A stretch of DNA of 43,114 nt, from positions 1 through 43,114 of the forward strand of contig JAFTSQ010000014.1 in NCBI GenBank assembly GCA_017467205.1, written 5' to 3'. This DNA is from Clostridia bacterium (GTDB taxonomy: Bacteria > Bacillota_A > Clostridia > Oscillospirales > CAG-272). The notes under the pieces are model-generated. The model had not been told where the DNA came from. It searched no databases and saw only the letters and a program-made list of their open reading frames with translations. Positions 32,096 through 41,485 of this stretch are shown piece after piece. The position numbers were made by a program, and so were the translations under genes. Each line of letters starts with the position of its first letter. Position 1 is the stretch's first letter.

Positions 32096-33073
32096 TTATT
32101 CTTCGTCTTTCTTCAGGCAAAGGCCTAAAGAACTAAGCTTTTGAATTACTTCCTCAAGGGACTTACGGCCGAGGTTACGAACCTTTATCATATCCTCTTC
32201 CGTGCGGTTGATGAGGTCTTCTACCGTATCTATGCCTGCGCGCTTCAAGCAGTTGAAGCTACGTACAGACAGATCAAGTTCCTCAATGGTCATCTCAAGG
32301 ACTTTTTCCTTTTTAACTTCAGCTCTCTCTACCATTATCTCCGCCTTCTTTGCTTCGTCGGACATATCGATGAAGAGCCTGAGGTGCTCGTTGAGAACCT
32401 TGGCTGCAAGTGAAACAGCCTCTTTTGCCGCTATCGTTCCGTTGGTAAGTACCTTCAGAGTAAGCTTATCATAGTCGGTGATGTTGCCAACACGGGTGTT
32501 CTCTACGTTGTACTCTACCTTGTACACGGGGGTAAATATAGAGTCAACAAAGATAAGACCGATGGGCGCGCCGACGTTTGCACCTGCGTTTGCGAGATAA
32601 TTCTGCTTGTTGAGGTCAGACGGAACGTAGCCGCGACCCTCGTCAAAGGTTATCTCCATATAGAAGCGAGCATTTTCGCTTACAGTGCAGATGTGATGGG
32701 AGGGATTGAGAATCTTGAGGTCAGCGTCAGGCGTGATATCAGCGGCGGTCACGTTGCACGGACCGGTAACGTCGATTATCACGGTCTTGGGGCCTTCGCA
32801 CTCAAGTTTTGCAACAATACCCTTTACATTGAGCACGATCTCCGGAACGTCCTCCTTGACACCGTTACAAGCCGATATCTCGTGAAGAACTCCGTCAATT
32901 TTGATGCTCGTTGCTGCATAACCGGGGAGGGTGGAAAGAAGCACTCTGCGAAGAGAGTTTCCAAGCGTGATGCCATAGCCTCTTACGAGGGGCTCAACGA
33001 CGAGGATTGCTTCGCTACCGTCTTCGGTTACGTCGGTTGCTGTTATATTGAACTTCTCTATTGCGTTCATCAT
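32096..33073 (-). CDS. rpoA: RNA polymerase alpha subunit
   Basis: A 325-residue subunit that nucleates RNA polymerase assembly. The N-terminal dimerisation domain has [27 protein letters not shown]. The C-terminal domain contacts UP elements and activators and ends [23 protein letters not shown]...[19 protein letters not shown] 33073 has GGAGG nine bases before it; a second ATG follows at once. It lies in the alpha operon between rpsD and rplQ. Confidence 0.98.
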   Translation of the reverse strand: MMNAIEKFNITATDVTEDGSEAILVVEPLVRGYGITLGNSLRRVLLSTLPGYAATSIKIDGVLHEISACNGVKEDVPEIVLNVKGIVAKLECEGPKTVIIDVTGPCNVTAADITPDADLKILNPSHHICTVSENARFYMEITFDEGRGYVPSDLNKQNYLANAGANVGAPIGLIFVDSIFTPVYKVEYNVENTRVGNITDYDKLTLKVLTNGTIAAKEAVSLAAKVLNEHLRLFIDMSDEAKKAEIMVERAEVKKEKVLEMTIEELDLSVRSFNCLKRAGIDTVEDLINRTEEDMIKVRNLGRKSLEEVIQKLSSLGLCLKKDEE

Positions 33074-33145
33074 TTTTCTATTCCTCCTTTTGTTTATAAG
33101 TTTGTATCTCACGCTATGTGAGGGCCTCTAAAAACTGATACCGCA

Positions 33146-33179
33146 AAGAATATTGAAAGCATAAGCTTTCGATATTCTT
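33146..33179 (-). promoter_or_regulatory. Long hairpin between rpsD and rpoA
   Basis: A 15-base-pair stem (AAGAATATCGAAAGC/GCTTTCAATATTCTT on the minus strand, one G-T pair) with a four-base loop. Outer complementarity GATAC/GTATC extends it. There is no clear T run after it, so it is more likely a processing or attenuation structure than a full terminator. Confidence 0.55.
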
Positions 33180-33196
33180 GCTGTGTATCGGAGGGA

Positions 33197-33823
33197 TTAC
33201 TTGGAATAGAGCTCGACGATAAGCTGCTCTTCGAACTCGAAGTCGATATCGTCTCTTGCGGGGAATGCTACGATCTTAGCTGCGAAGTTAGCTGCATCGT
33301 TCTCGATCCACTTGGGAGTCTGAGCGGTTGCAAACTGCTCGCAAAGCTCTTTGATCTTTGCCTTTTCCTTGCTTGTTTCCTTCACTGCGATTACGTCGCC
33401 TGCCTTTACGAGAAGAGAGGGGATGGTTACCTTCTTGCCGTTAAGGGTGAAGTGACCGTGGAGAACAAGCTGACGAGCTTCCTTTCTGGATGCTGCCATT
33501 CCCATTCTGTACACAACGTTGTCAAGACGTCTTTCAAGAAGAACGAGAAGGTTAGTACCGGTGATGCCTTCCTGCTTCTCTGCCATCTTGTAGTAGAGTC
33601 TGAACTGATTTTCAAGTACGCCGTAGTAGCGTCTTGCCTTCTGCTTCTCACGAAGCTGCTTTCCGTACTCGCCGACCTTCTTGCGCGCTGCGCCGTGCTG
33701 ACCGGGAGCGGTGCTTCTGTGGTCAAATGCGCACTTGCCGTTGGTGCAACGCTCGCCCTTGAGGTAGAGCTTGCAGCCTTCGCGGCGGCACTGCTTACAG
33801 TTAGGACCTGTATATCTTGCCAT
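33197..33823 (-). CDS. rpsD: 30S ribosomal protein S4 (zinc-binding form)
   Basis: A 208-residue primary 16S rRNA-binding protein. [26 protein letters not shown] shows the four-cysteine N terminus of the zinc form. [37 protein letters not shown] is the S4 RNA-binding domain. GGAGG precedes the ATG. In many bacteria S4 autoregulates this operon. Confidence 0.97.
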   Translation of the reverse strand: MARYTGPNCKQCRREGCKLYLKGERCTNGKCAFDHRSTAPGQHGAARKKVGEYGKQLREKQKARRYYGVLENQFRLYYKMAEKQEGITGTNLLVLLERRLDNVVYRMGMAASRKEARQLVLHGHFTLNGKKVTIPSLLVKAGDVIAVKETSKEKAKIKELCEQFATAQTPKWIENDAANFAAKIVAFPARDDIDFEFEEQLIVELYSK

Positions 33824-33844
33824 TTTTCTATACCTCCCTTGTTA

Positions 33845-34237
33845 TTAAACGCGTCTGCGCTTAGGAGGACGACAACCGTTATGAGGTATCGGTGTTACGT
33901 CCTTAATCATAGTAATCTCAAGACCTGCGGTAGCGAGTGCGCGGATTGCAGACTCTCTGCCTGCTCCAGGTCCTCTTACGAGTACTTCTACGGTCTTCAT
34001 TCCCTGATCAACAGCAATCTTGCCTGCGTGCTCTGCTGCGGTCTGTGCTGCGTAGGGAGTAGACTTCTTCGAGCCCTTAAAGCCCATCTCTCCGGAAGTG
34101 CCCCATGCGATTACGTTGCCCTGCATATCAGTGATAGATACGATGGTGTTGTTGAACGTGGAACGGATGTGTGCTACGCCCTTTTCGACGTTCTTACGCT
34201 CACGGCGCTTTTTAACAACTTTCTTTGCTACTGCCAT
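33845..34237 (-). CDS. rpsK: 30S ribosomal protein S11
   Basis: A 130-residue platform protein that contacts the Shine-Dalgarno helix region. [28 protein letters not shown] and the C-terminal [23 protein letters not shown] are diagnostic. AAGGAG lies seven bases before the ATG. It sits between rpsM and rpsD in the alpha operon. Confidence 0.98.
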   Translation of the reverse strand: MAVAKKVVKKRRERKNVEKGVAHIRSTFNNTIVSITDMQGNVIAWGTSGEMGFKGSKKSTPYAAQTAAEHAGKIAVDQGMKTVEVLVRGPGAGRESAIRALATAGLEITMIKDVTPIPHNGCRPPKRRRV

Positions 34238-34248
34238 GTCGCTACTCC

Positions 34249-34617
34249 TTACTTCTTCTTATTTGCGATGGTCTTTGCGGGACCTTTTCTTGTTCTTGCA
34301 TTCGTCTTGGTACGCTGACCTCTTACGGGGAGTCCCTTTCTGTGTCTGATACCACGATAGCAGTTAATCTCTACGAGTCTCTTGATATTGAGAGCGTTCT
34401 CACGGCGAAGTTCACCTTCTACGTGGTAGTTCGCTTCAATCTCGTCACGAAGAGCCGCTACTTCACTCTCGGTAAGATCCTTAGCGCGAGTGTCAGGGTT
34501 GATGCCGGTCTTGGCAAGAATATCCTGAGAGCTCTTAAGGCCGATACCGTAGATGTATGTCAGCGCGATCTCAACGCGCTTGTTGTTTGGAATATCAACG
34601 CCAGCTATACGAGCCAT
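34249..34617 (-). CDS. rpsM: 30S ribosomal protein S13
   Basis: A 122-residue head protein that contacts P-site tRNA and the 50S subunit. [26 protein letters not shown] and [28 protein letters not shown] are the family N and C terminal blocks. AAAGGAG precedes the ATG. It starts the rpsM-rpsK-rpsD-rpoA-rplQ group. Confidence 0.98.
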   Translation of the reverse strand: MARIAGVDIPNNKRVEIALTYIYGIGLKSSQDILAKTGINPDTRAKDLTESEVAALRDEIEANYHVEGELRRENALNIKRLVEINCYRGIRHRKGLPVRGQRTKTNARTRKGPAKTIANKKK

Positions 34618-34712
34618 TTCGATATTTACTCCTTTTTAATTTTTATGTCGTAAGAATTGCTCAAGTCGGGATGTTCCCGCTTGATTTCATTTGTTTTTGT
34701 GCCCTAACAAAA

Positions 34713-34826
34713 TCAGCCCTGACGCTGCTTGTGCTTGGGGTTTTCGCAGATGACCATTATTTTACCGTGTCTTTTAATGATCTTGCATTTCTCGCAAATT
34801 CTTTTGACGGAAGGCTTAACTTTCAT
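34713..34826 (-). CDS. rpmJ: 50S ribosomal protein L36
   Basis: A 37-residue protein beginning [15 protein letters not shown] and ending NPKHKQRQG. The C11-x2-C14, C27 and H32 residues form the zinc site of the primary (zinc-containing) L36 type. AAGG TAAGG-like bases lie before the ATG. It sits between infA and rpsM, the standard position. Confidence 0.96.
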   Translation of the reverse strand: MKVKPSVKRICEKCKIIKRHGKIMVICENPKHKQRQG

Positions 34827-34853
34827 TTTTAATACCTTACCTTTCAGAAATTA

Positions 34854-35075
34854 TTACTTTTTTCTCCAGGTGATGCGTCCCTTTGAAATGTCGTAGGGCG
34901 ACACCTCAACGGTTACCGTATCTCCAACGAGAATCTTGATATAATTCATACGAAGCTTGCCGGATATGGTCGCAGTTACTATGTGACCGTTCGGAAGCTT
35001 TACCTTGAAAACTGTGTTGGGAAGTGCTTCCACTACCACGCAATCTTCAAATTCAATCAAATCATTCTTTGGCAA
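34854..35075 (-). CDS. infA: Translation initiation factor IF-1
   Basis: A 73-residue OB-fold factor that blocks the A site during initiation. It reads [40 protein letters not shown] and ends [10 protein letters not shown]. The start codon is TTG (35075): GAGG lies ten bases before it and the only nearby ATG is out of frame. It follows map and precedes rpmJ. Confidence 0.97.
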   Translation of the reverse strand: MPKNDLIEFEDCVVVEALPNTVFKVKLPNGHIVTATISGKLRMNYIKILVGDTVTVEVSPYDISKGRITWRKK

Positions 35076-35087
35076 AACGTTATCTCC

Positions 35088-35846
35088 TCATTCAATGTCC
35101 GGGTCTGTCAGTATTATGGGGTCGGAGTCCGTTACAACGATGCTGTTTTCATAATGCGCGGATAGCGCACCGTCAGCGGTTATCACGGTCCAGCCGTCCT
35201 TCAGTACTTTTACACTTGGCGTACCGACGTTTACCATGGGTTCTATGGCAAGTGTCATTCCCGAATACAGTCGCGCTCCTCTGCCCGCTCTTCCGAAATT
35301 CGGAATCTCGGGTTCTTCGTGAAGCGATGCACCAACTCCGTGCCCTACGTAATCCCTGACTACCGAGAAGCCGTTTGAAATGACGAAACTTTCCACCGCA
35401 CATCCGATGTCCCCGACGCGCATTCCGGCTCTTGCGAACCTCATCGCCTCATAGAAACTCTTTTCAGTGACCGATATAAGCTTCAGGGCCTCATCACTTA
35501 CCTTGCCGACAGCGAACGTTCGCGCACTGTCGCCATTATAGCCGCGGTAGCAAGCCCCGACATCGACCTTTACGATGTCCCCCTCGGAAAGAATTCTGCT
35601 CGCCGAAGGAATTCCGTGTATGACTTCATTATTCAGGGATATGCAGGCGCTTCCGGGGAAGCCGCCGTATCCAAGGAAGGAAGGTTTAGCGCCGCATTTT
35701 TCAATGTAGTGCCGAATCTTCGTGTCGATCTCTTTCGTAGAGATGCCGGGGCGTATCGCGTCCTTGGCGACCAACAGCGCCTCCGCCGTGATCCGTCCCG
35801 CTCTCTTCATCACTTGAATCTGCTCGGAATTCTTGATTATTATCAT
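35088..35846 (-). CDS. map: Methionine aminopeptidase, type I
   Basis: A 252-residue metalloenzyme that removes the N-terminal Met of new proteins. The metal-site ligands are in VKVDVGACYRGYNGDSARTF (two Asp), GHGVG (His), EEPEIPNFG (Glu) and the C-terminal segment following ALSAHYENSIVVT (Glu). The ATG shares one base with the adk stop (TGATG), so translation is coupled. There is no N-terminal zinc finger extension, as is normal in bacteria. Confidence 0.96.
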   Translation of the reverse strand: MIIIKNSEQIQVMKRAGRITAEALLVAKDAIRPGISTKEIDTKIRHYIEKCGAKPSFLGYGGFPGSACISLNNEVIHGIPSASRILSEGDIVKVDVGACYRGYNGDSARTFAVGKVSDEALKLISVTEKSFYEAMRFARAGMRVGDIGCAVESFVISNGFSVVRDYVGHGVGASLHEEPEIPNFGRAGRGARLYSGMTLAIEPMVNVGTPSVKVLKDGWTVITADGALSAHYENSIVVTDSDPIILTDPDIE

Positions 35847-36481
35847 CAGTTTATTCCCAGTGCTTCAAGCGTACGCTTTGTGGTTTCTTCAACACGCTCC
35901 GCGCCTATTACCGTTCTGAGAAGTCCTCGGGACTCGTAGAACGACTTGAGAGGCTCGGTCGTGCTATGATAGACATCAAGGCGTGAAAGCACTACCTCGG
36001 GAGCATCGTCCGCACGGACGGTGAGCTCGGTTTTGCAATTATCACACCGAACACCGTCTGCTGACGGATTGTCCTTTGCGTGATAGGTTGCGCCACAGGA
36101 GGGGCACACTCTTCTGCCCGACATTCTCTCTACGATAGTTTCATCTGAAACCTCAAGAGAAACGACGGCGTCGAGGGTTATACCCATTCCTTCAAGTGCT
36201 TCAGCCTGCGGTACGGTACGGGGGAATCCGTCAAGGATGTACCCGTTGCCGCAGTCCGATTTGGTAAGGCGCTCTTTTACTATCCCGATAACTACGTCGT
36301 CGGGAAGAAGGTCGCCCCTTTCAATAAATTTTTTTGCCTGCACTCCAACTGCAGTCCCTGCCGCTATCGCCTCACGGATGATAGCGCCGGTGGAAATGGT
36401 GGGTATCTCAAGAAGCTTGGATACTTTGTCCGCCTGTGTTCCCTTTCCTGCACCGGGTGCGCCAAGAAAAATTATTTTCAT
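35846..36481 (-). CDS. adk: Adenylate kinase (zinc LID form)
   Basis: A 211-residue enzyme keeping AMP, ADP and ATP in balance. P-loop GAPGAGKGTQ, AMP-site STGAIIREAI, DGFPRTVPQAEAL and the long LID with CPSC and CDNC zinc ligands (Gram-positive type) are all present. It lies between secY and map, the usual spc-operon position. Confidence 0.97.
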   Translation of the reverse strand: MKIIFLGAPGAGKGTQADKVSKLLEIPTISTGAIIREAIAAGTAVGVQAKKFIERGDLLPDDVVIGIVKERLTKSDCGNGYILDGFPRTVPQAEALEGMGITLDAVVSLEVSDETIVERMSGRRVCPSCGATYHAKDNPSADGVRCDNCKTELTVRADDAPEVVLSRLDVYHSTTEPLKSFYESRGLLRTVIGAERVEETTKRTLEALGIN

Positions 36482-36498
36482 AACAGAATCTCCTATGC

Positions 36499-37902
36499 TC
36501 AGCTAAGGAAGCCCTTGTAGTTACGCATAGTAAGCTGTGCTTCAAGCTCTCTGAAGGTTTCAAGAACAACACCGACTACGATAAGAAGGGTCGTACCGCC
36601 GAAGGTGAATACGCTTGCAAGCGATTCGGCAGAGCTTGAAATGTCATAGTATTGCGCGTATTCAGAGCCCTTGAGTATCCACTCAAGCACGTGATTGATA
36701 CAGTGAGAGCCCAGGATTACGGGAAGGATCGCGATAAGAGAGAGGAAGAGCGCGCCTACGAAGGTAATCTTCGAGAGAATCTTGGAGATGTAGTCCGCAG
36801 TGGGTCTGCCCTGTCTGATACCGGGAATAGCACCGCCCTGCTTCTTCAGGTTGTTCGCTACCTCGATAGGATCGAAGGAGATCTGAGTATAGAAGTATGC
36901 GAATCCGATGATGAAGATAAAGAGCGATACGGGATAGATAACACCGCTTGTAGAAAGAAGCCTGCAAACCGTGCCCCAGAATCCGGGAGTCGACTCGGTA
37001 ACCTGGAAGAGTGCGAGGATCGTGGGAACGAGGGATACTATCGAGCTTGCGAAGATGATGGGCATAACGCCGGTCATATTAAGCTTGATAGGAAGGTTTG
37101 AGCTCTGTCCACCGTACATCTTACGGCCGACAACGCGCTTTGCGTACTGAACGGGAATTCTTCTCTCCGAACCGGTAATCCAGATGACCAGAACGATAAG
37201 AGCGGTCATAAGAGCGAGAAGAACTATCGCGAACAGAAGCGACATAAAGCCGTAAAGAAGAGGCGTCTTATTGTATCCGAACGCGTCAACTACCAGACTT
37301 ACGAGGTTGATGACGAAGGACGGAATCGATGCTACGATGTTTGCGAAGAGGATGAGAGAGATACCGTTGCCGATACCCTTCTCGTTGATTCTTTCAGCAA
37401 GCCACATAATGAGAGATGCACCTGCGCAGTAGCAGACGATAATTACCGCTGCGTAGAGCCAGAAGTACGGGTTCTCACCCTGGGTTGCTGCCTTGGTAAG
37501 AGCTTCGCCGCCGCTGAGAAGGAAGTAGTAGCCGATTGCGGTTACAAGAGCAAGAGCAACTGTCAAAATTCTCGTAACCATATTGAGCTTCTTCTTGTCT
37601 TCCTTCGCCCATCTTCCGAGGGAGTTGGGGAATACAACAGCTAAAAGCTGAATGATAATTGATGCGTTGATATAAGGTGATACACCGAGCGCGAACAACG
37701 TTGCCGTTCCGAGTGAACCGCCTGAAAGAGTGTTCATATAGTCAAGGATAGTTCCCTGGAAATATGATGCAAAGTTGTTTGCTTCAACATAAGGAACGGG
37801 GATTACTGTACCGATACGGTAGAGCAAAAGGATGAAGAGTGTGAAAACTATCTTCGAGCGAATGTCTTTTGTTTTCCACGCGTTCTTGAGGGTTTGAAGC
37901 AT
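36499..37902 (-). CDS. secY: Protein translocase subunit SecY
   Basis: A 467-residue channel protein with ten hydrophobic segments. RIGTVIPVPYVE near the N terminus, the plug-region GGSLGTATLFALGVSPYINASIIIQLL, GNGISLILFANI and the cytoplasmic loop GSERRIPVQYAKRVVGRKMYGG are diagnostic. GAGGTGG lies five bases before the ATG, which directly follows the rplO stop (TAAATG). It is in its conserved place in the spc operon. Confidence 0.98.
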   Translation of the reverse strand: MLQTLKNAWKTKDIRSKIVFTLFILLLYRIGTVIPVPYVEANNFASYFQGTILDYMNTLSGGSLGTATLFALGVSPYINASIIIQLLAVVFPNSLGRWAKEDKKKLNMVTRILTVALALVTAIGYYFLLSGGEALTKAATQGENPYFWLYAAVIIVCYCAGASLIMWLAERINEKGIGNGISLILFANIVASIPSFVINLVSLVVDAFGYNKTPLLYGFMSLLFAIVLLALMTALIVLVIWITGSERRIPVQYAKRVVGRKMYGGQSSNLPIKLNMTGVMPIIFASSIVSLVPTILALFQVTESTPGFWGTVCRLLSTSGVIYPVSLFIFIIGFAYFYTQISFDPIEVANNLKKQGGAIPGIRQGRPTADYISKILSKITFVGALFLSLIAILPVILGSHCINHVLEWILKGSEYAQYYDISSSAESLASVFTFGGTTLLIVVGVVLETFRELEAQLTMRNYKGFLS

Positions 37903-38346
37903 TTATACCACCTCGGTCTTTCCACCTACTGCTTCGATTTTCTCCTTTGCTGCCTCGGAGAAAACTGCCGCTTTAACGGTGAGTTTCTTGGTGAGCTCTC
38001 CCTCGCCGAGTACCTTAACGCCGTTATTAACCTTGCTGATAACACCACTTGCAAGAAGTGCTGCGCTGTCAACTACGTCGCCGTCGTTGAATCTGTTGAG
38101 ATTCTCAACGTTAATAGTCGTGTACTTCTTACCGAATCTTGCGTTGTTAAAGCCTCTTTTGGGAAGCTTACGGTAAAGGGGAAGCTGACCTCCCTCAAAG
38201 CCGGGTCTTACACCGCCGCCGGAGCGAGCGTTCTGACCCTTGTGGCCCTTACCTGCTGTTTTTCCGTTTCCGGAACCTGCGCCTCTGCCCTTACGGAATA
38301 CTTCCTTGGTGGAGCCTTCCGCGGGAGAAAGTTCATGGAGCTTCAT
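37903..38346 (-). CDS. rplO: 50S ribosomal protein L15
   Basis: A 147-residue protein. The N-terminal [15 protein letters not shown] and the glycine-rich [25 protein letters not shown] extension, then [18 protein letters not shown], are the L15 signatures. GGAGG precedes the ATG. The stop abuts the secY start. Confidence 0.98.
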   Translation of the reverse strand: MKLHELSPAEGSTKEVFRKGRGAGSGNGKTAGKGHKGQNARSGGGVRPGFEGGQLPLYRKLPKRGFNNARFGKKYTTINVENLNRFNDGDVVDSAALLASGVISKVNNGVKVLGEGELTKKLTVKAAVFSEAAKEKIEAVGGKTEVV

Positions 38347-38370
38347 ATTTTATCCTCCTTTCAATTCCGA

Positions 38371-38550
38371 TTAAACGGTCTCAACCTTAACAAGGTGAGT
38401 TATAACTTTTATTTTTCCGGCGAGAACTGCGTCGTTTTTGCCAACGTAGCTATCACCTATTCTCTTGAGTCCAAGGCTCTGTGCAGTTGCTATCTGGTTC
38501 TTCTTGCACGCGATAAGACTCTTTACGAGTGTAACCTTTACGTTTTCCAT
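38371..38550 (-). CDS. rpmD: 50S ribosomal protein L30
   Basis: A 59-residue protein reading MENVKVTLVKSLIACKKN, then QIATAQSLGLKRIGDS and ending HLVKVETV, the compact bacterial L30 fold. GGAGG lies seven bases before the ATG. It sits between rpsE and rplO. Confidence 0.96.
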   Translation of the reverse strand: MENVKVTLVKSLIACKKNQIATAQSLGLKRIGDSYVGKNDAVLAGKIKVITHLVKVETV

Positions 38551-38564
38551 TATCCGTTACCTCC

Positions 38565-39068
38565 TTATGCCTTTACGTCTTCTGCGCTGAGTCCGCGAAG
38601 AGCTGCGATCTCCTCGGCAGTTCTGAGCGACTTAAGACCTTCGAAGGTTGCCTTTACTACGTTCACGGGGTTGTTGGAACGAAGGCACTTTGCACGGATG
38701 TTCTTTACACCCGCAAGCTCGAGAATGGTACGAACCGTACCGCCTGCTATAATACCGGTACCGGGAGCAGCGGGCTTAAGAAGCACTCTGCCTGCGCCGT
38801 ACTCGCCGATTACCTCGTGAGGAATGGTCGAGCCGTTAAGCGATACCTTAATCATATTTTTCTTTGCATCTTCAATTCCCTTGCGGATAGCATCCGGAAC
38901 TTCAGCTGCTTTACCGAGGCCGAAGCCTACATGTCCATTTCCGTCGCCTACTACCATGATGGCTGCAAAACGGGCGATTCTACCGCCCTTTACGGTCTTG
39001 GAAACACGGTTTAATACTACCAGCTGCTCTTGAAGATCGAGCTCAGCTGCGTTAATGAGTTTTGCCAT
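38565..39068 (-). CDS. rpsE: 30S ribosomal protein S5
   Basis: A 167-residue protein important for decoding accuracy. [20 protein letters not shown] and [26 protein letters not shown] are the RNA-binding domain; the C-terminal half has [26 protein letters not shown] precedes the ATG. Position between rplR and rpmD is standard. Confidence 0.98.
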   Translation of the reverse strand: MAKLINAAELDLQEQLVVLNRVSKTVKGGRIARFAAIMVVGDGNGHVGFGLGKAAEVPDAIRKGIEDAKKNMIKVSLNGSTIPHEVIGEYGAGRVLLKPAAPGTGIIAGGTVRTILELAGVKNIRAKCLRSNNPVNVVKATFEGLKSLRTAEEIAALRGLSAEDVKA

Positions 39069-39120
39069 GTTTATTCTCCTTATAGAATGTTTCTTTGTGA
39101 AACAGTGTACAAACCAGCGA

Positions 39121-39480
39121 TTAGAACTTCAGGCCGCCTTCTCTTGCGCCTTCAGCCAATTCTGATACACGTCCGTGATAAATGTAGCCACCGCGGTCGA
39201 ATACTACTGCGGAAATGCCCTTTTCGAGTGCTCTCTTTGCGAGAGTGTTGCCAACCTTTCTCGCTGCCTCTTTGTTGGAGCCAAGTCCTTCAAAGTCACG
39301 CTCGTAGGTGTTAGCGCTTACGAGAGTTACGCCGTTAACATCGTCGATAATCTGAGCCGAGATGTGAGCGTTGGAGCGATATACTGCAAGACGGGGTCTT
39401 TCGGGAGTGCCCGAAATCTTGCCACGAACTCTTGCGTGTCTTTTAAGACGCTGTGCATTACTGTCTGTTCTTTTGACCAT
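39121..39480 (-). CDS. rplR: 50S ribosomal protein L18
   Basis: A 119-residue 5S rRNA-binding protein. [27 protein letters not shown] and the C-terminal [26 protein letters not shown] are the family blocks. AAAGGAG precedes the ATG. It follows rplF by 18 bases. Confidence 0.98.
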   Translation of the reverse strand: MVKRTDSNAQRLKRHARVRGKISGTPERPRLAVYRSNAHISAQIIDDVNGVTLVSANTYERDFEGLGSNKEAARKVGNTLAKRALEKGISAVVFDRGGYIYHGRVSELAEGAREGGLKF

Positions 39481-39498
39481 TTTTCTGCTCTCCTTTCA

Positions 39499-40038
39499 TC
39501 ACTTACCGGTCTTTCCGGCCTTGCGGCGGATCTTTTCACCGGAATACTTAATACCCTTACCGAGATAGGGCTCAGGAGGTCTCTTCGATCTGATAACTGC
39601 TGCCATCTGACCAACCTTCTGCTTGTCGATACCCTTAACGATAACCGTCGTGCTGTCGGGAGTTTCGAACTTAACACCGTCTGCTTCTTCGAAGACTACG
39701 GGGTGAGAGTAACCGAGACCGAGAACGATTTTGCCGCTCTGCTTCTCTACTCTGTAACCAACGCCTACTATCTCAAGCTTCTTTGCAAAGCCCTGAGTTA
39801 CGCCGACTACCATATTGTTAAGAAGCGTTCTGGTAAGACCGTGGAGTGCACGGTTCTCCTTCTCGTCGTTCGGACGGGTTACGGTGAGCTCCGCACCGTT
39901 CTGTGCAATGGTGAGCTCCTTGTGGAAGGTCTGAGTGAGTTCTCCGAGAGGACCTTTTACCGTTACGACGTTTCCGTCAGCAACCGTTACTGTTACGCTC
40001 GCAGGAACTGCGATGGGCATTCTTCCTATTCTTGACAT
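39499..40038 (-). CDS. rplF: 50S ribosomal protein L6
   Basis: A 179-residue protein near the factor-binding site, made of two similar halves. MSRIGRMPIAVPASVTV starts it and the C-terminal RSKRPPEPYLGKGIKYSGE is diagnostic. A GGGGAGG binding site precedes the ATG. Position between rpsH and rplR is standard. Confidence 0.98.
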   Translation of the reverse strand: MSRIGRMPIAVPASVTVTVADGNVVTVKGPLGELTQTFHKELTIAQNGAELTVTRPNDEKENRALHGLTRTLLNNMVVGVTQGFAKKLEIVGVGYRVEKQSGKIVLGLGYSHPVVFEEADGVKFETPDSTTVIVKGIDKQKVGQMAAVIRSKRPPEPYLGKGIKYSGEKIRRKAGKTGK

Positions 40039-40058
40039 ACTCTTCTACCTCCCCTTTA

Positions 40059-40457
40059 TTACCATACGAAAGCAAGAATTTCGCCGCCCACGTTGAGCTG
40101 TCTTGCCTTCTTATCTGTCATAACACCCTTGGAAGTGGATACGATAGCGATACCGAGTCCGTTCATTACCTTGGGCATATCCTCACAGTTGGAGTAAATG
40201 CGAAGACCGGGCTTCGAAACTCTGCGAAGGCCGTGAATAACCTTCTGCTTACCCTGAGCGTACTTGAGAGCAACTCTGATGATGCCCTGCTTGCCGTCCT
40301 CTACGATCTGGAAGGACTTGATGTATCCCTCGTCAAGAAGAATCTGTGCGATGGACTTCTTGAGGTTGGATGCGGGTACGTCAACGGTTTCGTGCTTTGC
40401 GTCGTTGGCATTTCTGATTCTTGTGAGCATATCTGCAATTACGTCTGAAATTTGCAT
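40059..40457 (-). CDS. rpsH: 30S ribosomal protein S8
   Basis: A 132-residue central-domain 16S rRNA-binding protein. [18 protein letters not shown] and the C-terminal [31 protein letters not shown] are diagnostic. GGAGG precedes the ATG. The gap to rpsN (153 bases) is longer than others in this cluster and holds a small hairpin GCCAC/GTGGC at 40497-40510. Confidence 0.98.
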   Translation of the reverse strand: MQISDVIADMLTRIRNANDAKHETVDVPASNLKKSIAQILLDEGYIKSFQIVEDGKQGIIRVALKYAQGKQKVIHGLRRVSKPGLRIYSNCEDMPKVMNGLGIAIVSTSKGVMTDKKARQLNVGGEILAFVW

Positions 40458-40610
40458 TGTTTTATCCTCCTATATGCAAGCATTTCTTTTCTTGCTGCCA
40501 CTTTCGTGGCGGCTGATCGGCGGTTAAAACCCAAAGTACAGCGTGTAATTTTCGCTGCCTTTTTGAGTTTTCCTACCAATAGTTAAAGAGAAATTAATTA
40601 GTTAAAAAAA

Positions 40611-40796
40611 TTACCAGGATGCCTTTCTTACGCCCGGAATCTCACCCTTGTATGCGAGCTCACGGAAGCAGATACGGCATATTCCGTACTTACGGAGGTA
40701 GGCGTGAGGTCTACCGCAGATCTTGCATCTGTTATAAGCGCGAGTAGAGAACTTAGGCTCTTTCTGCTGCTTGAGTATCATGGACTTCTTAGCCAT
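40611..40796 (-). CDS. rpsN: 30S ribosomal protein S14, type Z (zinc)
   Basis: A 61-residue short S14. [23 protein letters not shown] is followed by the four-cysteine zinc site [20 protein letters not shown] and ends PGVRKASW. The short zinc form is typical of Bacillota. GGAGG precedes the ATG. It lies between rplE and rpsH. Confidence 0.98.
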   Translation of the reverse strand: MAKKSMILKQQKEPKFSTRAYNRCKICGRPHAYLRKYGICRICFRELAYKGEIPGVRKASW

Positions 40797-40812
40797 TTTT
40801 CTTCCTCCTTAA

Positions 40813-41352
40813 TTACTCTGCGAAAGGCGCGCCCATAAGAGTGAGCATTGCCTTTGCTTCTTCGTCGGTATTAGCAGTGGTAACGAATACTATATCCATA
40901 CCGCGAATCTTATCAACCTTGTCGTACTCGATCTCGGGGAAGATGAGCTGCTCCTTAAGTCCGAGAGCATAGTTTCCTCTTCCGTCGAAGCCGTGGGGAT
41001 TGATACCCTTGAAGTCACGGACACGGGGGAGTGCGAAGTTGAAGAGCTTATCCATAAACTCGTACATCTTCTCACCGCGAAGGGTTACCTTAACACCAAG
41101 CTTCATTCCCTCACGAACCTTGAAGTTTGCGATGGACTTGTGAGCGTAGGTGGGAACCGCCTTCTGTCCGGAGATGAGAGTGATCTCGTCGATGATGTTA
41201 TCGATAACCTTTGCGTTCTCTTTAGCATCACCTGCTCCTACGTTGATTACGATCTTGTTGAACTTCGGAATCTGCATTACCGAAGTGTAACCGAACTTTG
41301 TCATGAGTGCGGGAGCAACTTCGTTCTTATACTTTTCTGAATATCTTGACAT
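40813..41352 (-). CDS. rplE: 50S ribosomal protein L5
   Basis: A 179-residue 5S rRNA-binding protein. [58 protein letters not shown] and the ending [16 protein letters not shown] are family blocks. GGAGG precedes the ATG. The start lies 19 bases after the second (outer) stop of the rplX region. Confidence 0.98.
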   Translation of the reverse strand: MSRYSEKYKNEVAPALMTKFGYTSVMQIPKFNKIVINVGAGDAKENAKVIDNIIDEITLISGQKAVPTYAHKSIANFKVREGMKLGVKVTLRGEKMYEFMDKLFNFALPRVRDFKGINPHGFDGRGNYALGLKEQLIFPEIEYDKVDKIRGMDIVFVTTANTDEEAKAMLTLMGAPFAE

Positions 41353-41371
41353 TTTCTTGCTTCCTCCTCAC

Positions 41372-41485
41372 TTAAATTTCTGCGCCGCACTTAGCGCAAA
41401 CGCGAACCTTTTTGCCATCTGCAACCTTGTGCTGAACGCGAACGCCCTTACCGCACTTGGAGCAGTAGAGCTGAACCTTCCAACC
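41372..41485 (-). pseudogene. Severed C-terminal zinc ribbon of L24, in frame behind a TAA
   Basis: Directly after the rplX stop the same frame runs on for 37 sense codons. It reads GWKVQLYCSKCGKGV, then RVQHKVADGKKVRVCAKCGAEI, and ends at TAA 41374-41372. CSKC and CAKC form an intact zinc ribbon like that found at the end of L24 in many Clostridia. There is no start codon within it. Its end is 19 bases from the rplE start, the normal spacing for this operon. Confidence 0.75.
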
